DNA from: Phoronis australis
Lineage: Eukaryota > Phoronida > Phoronidae
Length of the DNA: 64,000 nucleotides
Direction of reading: 5' to 3'
NCBI GenBank assembly: GCA_002633005.1
Contig: NMRA01000365.1
Span: forward strand, 195,505 to 259,504
Both the position numbers and the translations under genes were made by a program. Of this stretch, positions 61,083 to 64,000 are shown piece after piece; positions within the stretch are counted from its first letter, which is position 1, and each line of letters begins with the position of its first letter. Under the pieces are notes generated by a model, which was given only the letters and a program-made list of their open reading frames with translations, did not search any database and was not told the DNA's origin.

Positions 61083-62196
61083 ACAAAAGCAACGCGGAGT
61101 GTTGAAATACGCCCTCGAATGCACCGCAAACAATGTACTTCTAGGGGTGTTTAATTGTTATAAAAATGGCCACAAGACGGCTCAAAATACATAGAATCCA
61201 TCCAAAAAAAGGTACAACGTCATTGTTTCTACATTACAAAGCCATTTACCAAATTACATTAAAATTTGCCAAGGAACTTCAGAGGAAGTGCCACAGTAGT
61301 TGAAGTTGTCAGAAAATCATCATCAACCATCCTCTTTAGACTAAGAACATATATGCCAATTTTCAAAATCATACTTAGAGTGGTTTGCTTGATAGCAGGC
61401 GGATGCCAAAAAAACAGACTTTGTCTAGAAAACCGTAAAAATGGCCATTAGATGGCACACAATAAGTCGAATTCAGCCGAAAACAGAAAAATGTCATCAT
61501 TTCTTTAATAGAAAGCTATTTGCCAAATTTCATAACAACCGGTCAAGGAATTTCAGAGAAACAGAGGAAAACAGAAAAAATGAAATAACTGCTAGGTGTA
61601 CAATGTTCGTCGGATCCGTCTGAAAGTTGCCGTTATCTGTTGCCAACTTCATATAAACATGCTTGCAAAATTTAATAAAGATCCTACAGTGGGTTTAGGA
61701 GATTCAGCAATGGGCGCAAAAAAATGCCACTAGGAGGCGCCACAGAATTCGAAATCATCAAAAATCATCGTCAACTGTCCTCTTCACAATAAGAATATTA
61801 CATTCCAAATAAATTTTCACAATCATAATTAGAGTGGTTTGGTTGATAGAGGGGTGGATGCCAAAAAACAGGCTCGAAAAGTGTAAAAATGGCCACTAGG
61901 TGGCAAAAACTACGTCGAATCCATTTGAAAATGAGAGGATAGCGTCATCTCACTAATAGATGCCTATATGCCAAATGTCATGAAATATGTTGAGGAACTT
62001 TGAAGATATGGAGGTAAGATATGGGGCCCACCAGTAGTCAGATCTGTCTGAAAGTTCGCTCATACCCTCCCATCCATGAGAAGAACACATGCAAAATTTC
62101 ATGAACATATGCCAAAGAGTTTTGGAGACACAGCAGCGGATGCTGGACGGAGATCACGGCATAACGTGTCCATATATAAATATGTGGGCGGATAAA
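61083..62196 (-). repeat. Family A modular repeat, copy A6 (near complete)
   Basis: 1.1 kb from AAAGCAACGCGGAGTGTTGA to the terminal CATATATAAATATGTGGGCG. CTCF-like motifs with one mismatch at 61727-61740 and 61893-61906. Confidence 0.88.
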
Positions 62197-62474
62197 ATGC
62201 AATAGAAAATTCACTAATTTTTTTGATAGTCAGTTACTTGTCAGAAGCATATGGTATCAGGAAGCCTCTACCAACTACCACCCTACAGTGAACATGTTGT
62301 ACACTCGAGCAAGGTAATATGAAGTTCCATAAAGGTGATGAAAATGAACTGGTTCTGGTTTACCCTCGACTCAATTTGAAACCTGTCTCAGCTGCCATCT
62401 GGTGAGGATGACAGCAAAAAAGAAGGATCTGTAACTATTTCAGGTAGTATTAAGCAGAATTTTTTTTAAAAATA

Positions 62475-64000
62475 TAACAAAAACAATGCGGAGCGTTGAA
62501 ATGCGGCCACGAATGCACCGCTAATGGTGTGCTTCTAGGTTTGTTTATTTGTTTCATAAAAATAGCCACTAGATGGCGCAAAAACTTCAAATCCATCTGA
62601 AAACAGGAAAATGTCATCGCTTCTTTAGGGCTGTTCCAGTAAAATCTGTATGGGAGGGGGGAAGGCACCTATTTTTCGCACCCACCACCCATATTTTTCA
62701 TTTATTTCTTCAGCCTACCACCCGTAATTTTTTATAAGTTTGAAATGCAACCACCCGTAATTTTTTTTTATTCTTGTGGTTGACTGCACAGACGCTTGAG
62801 TTTATCTGTTCCTCCATCACCTCTAACGTCATTCATTACTAAGAAAACACATGTTTCTTATATATGGTTATTAGCCATCGAGAAATTCGAGCACCTGTAG
62901 TTAAATGGTGTTATGGGCATGCCGATGAGGAGATCGGAGGGAGTGAAAAAGTCGGAGCTTTTTGCAAGTTGCATTTTTGTTTCAGGTTTTGATTCTGTGC
63001 GGATTTTTATAAAATTTACTAAAATTACCCACCATCAAACATTTATGGCCCAATGAAACAACAACGACCTGTAAATTTTTATTTTTTTGAAGTACGACCA
63101 CCAGCCATTTTGAATTTAAATCAAACGCAACCACCCATAAATTTTTATTTCAGTTGCCTTCCCCCCCCTCCCACACAGATTTTGCTGGAACAGCCCTTAA
63201 TAGAAAGCTATTTACCACATTTCATAAAAATATCAGTCAAGGAACTACAGAGAAATGATGGAAAACAGAAAAAATGAAATTGACACTATGGGGCACAGCG
63301 TTCATTGGATCGGAATGAAAGACGTTGTCTGTTGTTAGCTTCATAAAAATACAATTACTAAATTTAATAAAGATCATGCAGTGTGTTAAGGAGATGCAGC
63401 TATGGGCGCAAAACAAAACAAAACTACAACTAGGAGGTGCCACAGTAGTCGAATTCATTATAGTCAACCGTCCTCTTCACAATGAGAACATACACGCAAA
63501 TTTTCAAAATCATCCTTAGAATTGTTTGGTTGATCGATGGGTGGATGCCAAAAAAAACAAACTCGAAAACAGGAAAATGGCCACTAGGTGGCGCAAAGTA
63601 CCTCGATTCCATCCGAAAACGGAAAGATAGCATCATCCCACCAATAGATGCCTATATTCAAAATTTTATGAAAATCTGTTGAGGAACTTTGAAGATACAG
63701 AGGTAAACCTAAAAAAACTAAAATTGCCACTAAGGGGCACACTGGCAGTCAGATCCGTTCGAAAGTTGTTGTTATTTGTTGCAAACATTTGCTAAATTTA
63801 GCAAAGATGCTGCAAACTGTTTAGGAGATACAGCCTCTAGGAGGCGCCACAGTAGACGAAGCCATAGGAAAATTATCGTCGGCCGTCCTCTTCGTAGTAA
63901 GAACACATTATGCCAATTTTCACAACCATGCTTGAGACGTTTGGTCGATAGAGGAGTGGACGCTAAAAACAGACTAAAAAACAATAAAAATGGCAACTAG
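62475..64000 (-). repeat. Family A modular repeat, copy A7, interrupted and cut by window end
   Basis: Parts 62475-62627 and 63197-64000, split by a MITE. It runs off the window. Perfect CTCF consensus matches at 62566-62579 and 63581-63594. Confidence 0.88.
62628..63196. mobile_element. 569-bp Harbinger-like MITE nested in family A
   Basis: Inverted ends of about 40 bp begin GGGCTGTTCCAG and enclose short ACCACCC-rich repeats. TTA is duplicated on both sides (62625-62627, 63197-63199). The uninterrupted family A sequence (CTTTAATAGAAAG, for example at 61511) confirms a 3-bp TTA duplication, as in PIF/Harbinger. Confidence 0.8.

Noticed and set aside
61266-61623. Two + strand ORFs of about 60 codons
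   Set aside because: They lie wholly within family A, which has no conserved frame among copies.

Overview
This is a stretch of an animal (bilaterian, non-vertebrate) nuclear genome. It is AT-rich, with exons of about 60-280 bp (one of 1.3 kb) separated by kilobase introns with GT/AG borders, and many minisatellites, LINE, Penelope-like and DNA-transposon remnants. Nothing looks bacterial or viral. The repeats suggest a marine invertebrate, but I cannot name the species. There are single-N assembly gaps at 20510, 29248 and 34506.

Two protein-coding genes fill the window, arranged tail to tail. On the + strand, from the left edge to 28424, is a coronin of the CORO2 type. Thirteen exons encode 939 residues: the later WD40 blades, the coronin C-terminal extension, a very long serine-rich linker (mostly one 1,290-bp exon) and a C-terminal coiled coil. 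The first roughly 95 codons lie left of the window. On the - strand, from the right edge to 32846, is a poly(ADP-ribose) polymerase with the order ankyrin repeats - WGR - PARP regulatory (helical) domain - PARP catalytic domain, like C. elegans PME-5. Thirteen exons encode 634 residues, ending in a complete catalytic domain with a His-Tyr-Glu triad. Its first exons lie right of the window. Exon phases join without conflict through both chains. The 4.4 kb between the two stop codons (28425-32845) holds both 3' ends.

The introns hold most of the unusual material. A 4.1-kb DNA transposon (7616-11723) has ~470-bp inverted repeats built of ~138-bp subrepeats, a TATA target duplication, and an ORF of an uncharacterised invertebrate transposon protein family. 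A 2.4-kb element (14401-16830) has TA duplications. A modular dispersed repeat (called family A here) occurs at 5.2-6.1, 25.6-27.8, 49.0-50.4, 60.1, 61.1-62.2 and 62.5-64.0 kb; its modules carry perfect or near-perfect matches to the CTCF consensus. There is a Harbinger-like MITE nested in family A, two copies of a CAGGG-ended MITE, a hAT-like MITE, a Penelope-like fragment, LINE remnants (34.5 and 53.1-54.3 kb), and about 27 minisatellites or short duplications.

The two genes share no evident pathway (actin dynamics versus ADP-ribosylation). Their neighbourhood seems incidental apart from the shared convergent 3' region. No promoter, first exon, tRNA, rRNA or CRISPR array was found.
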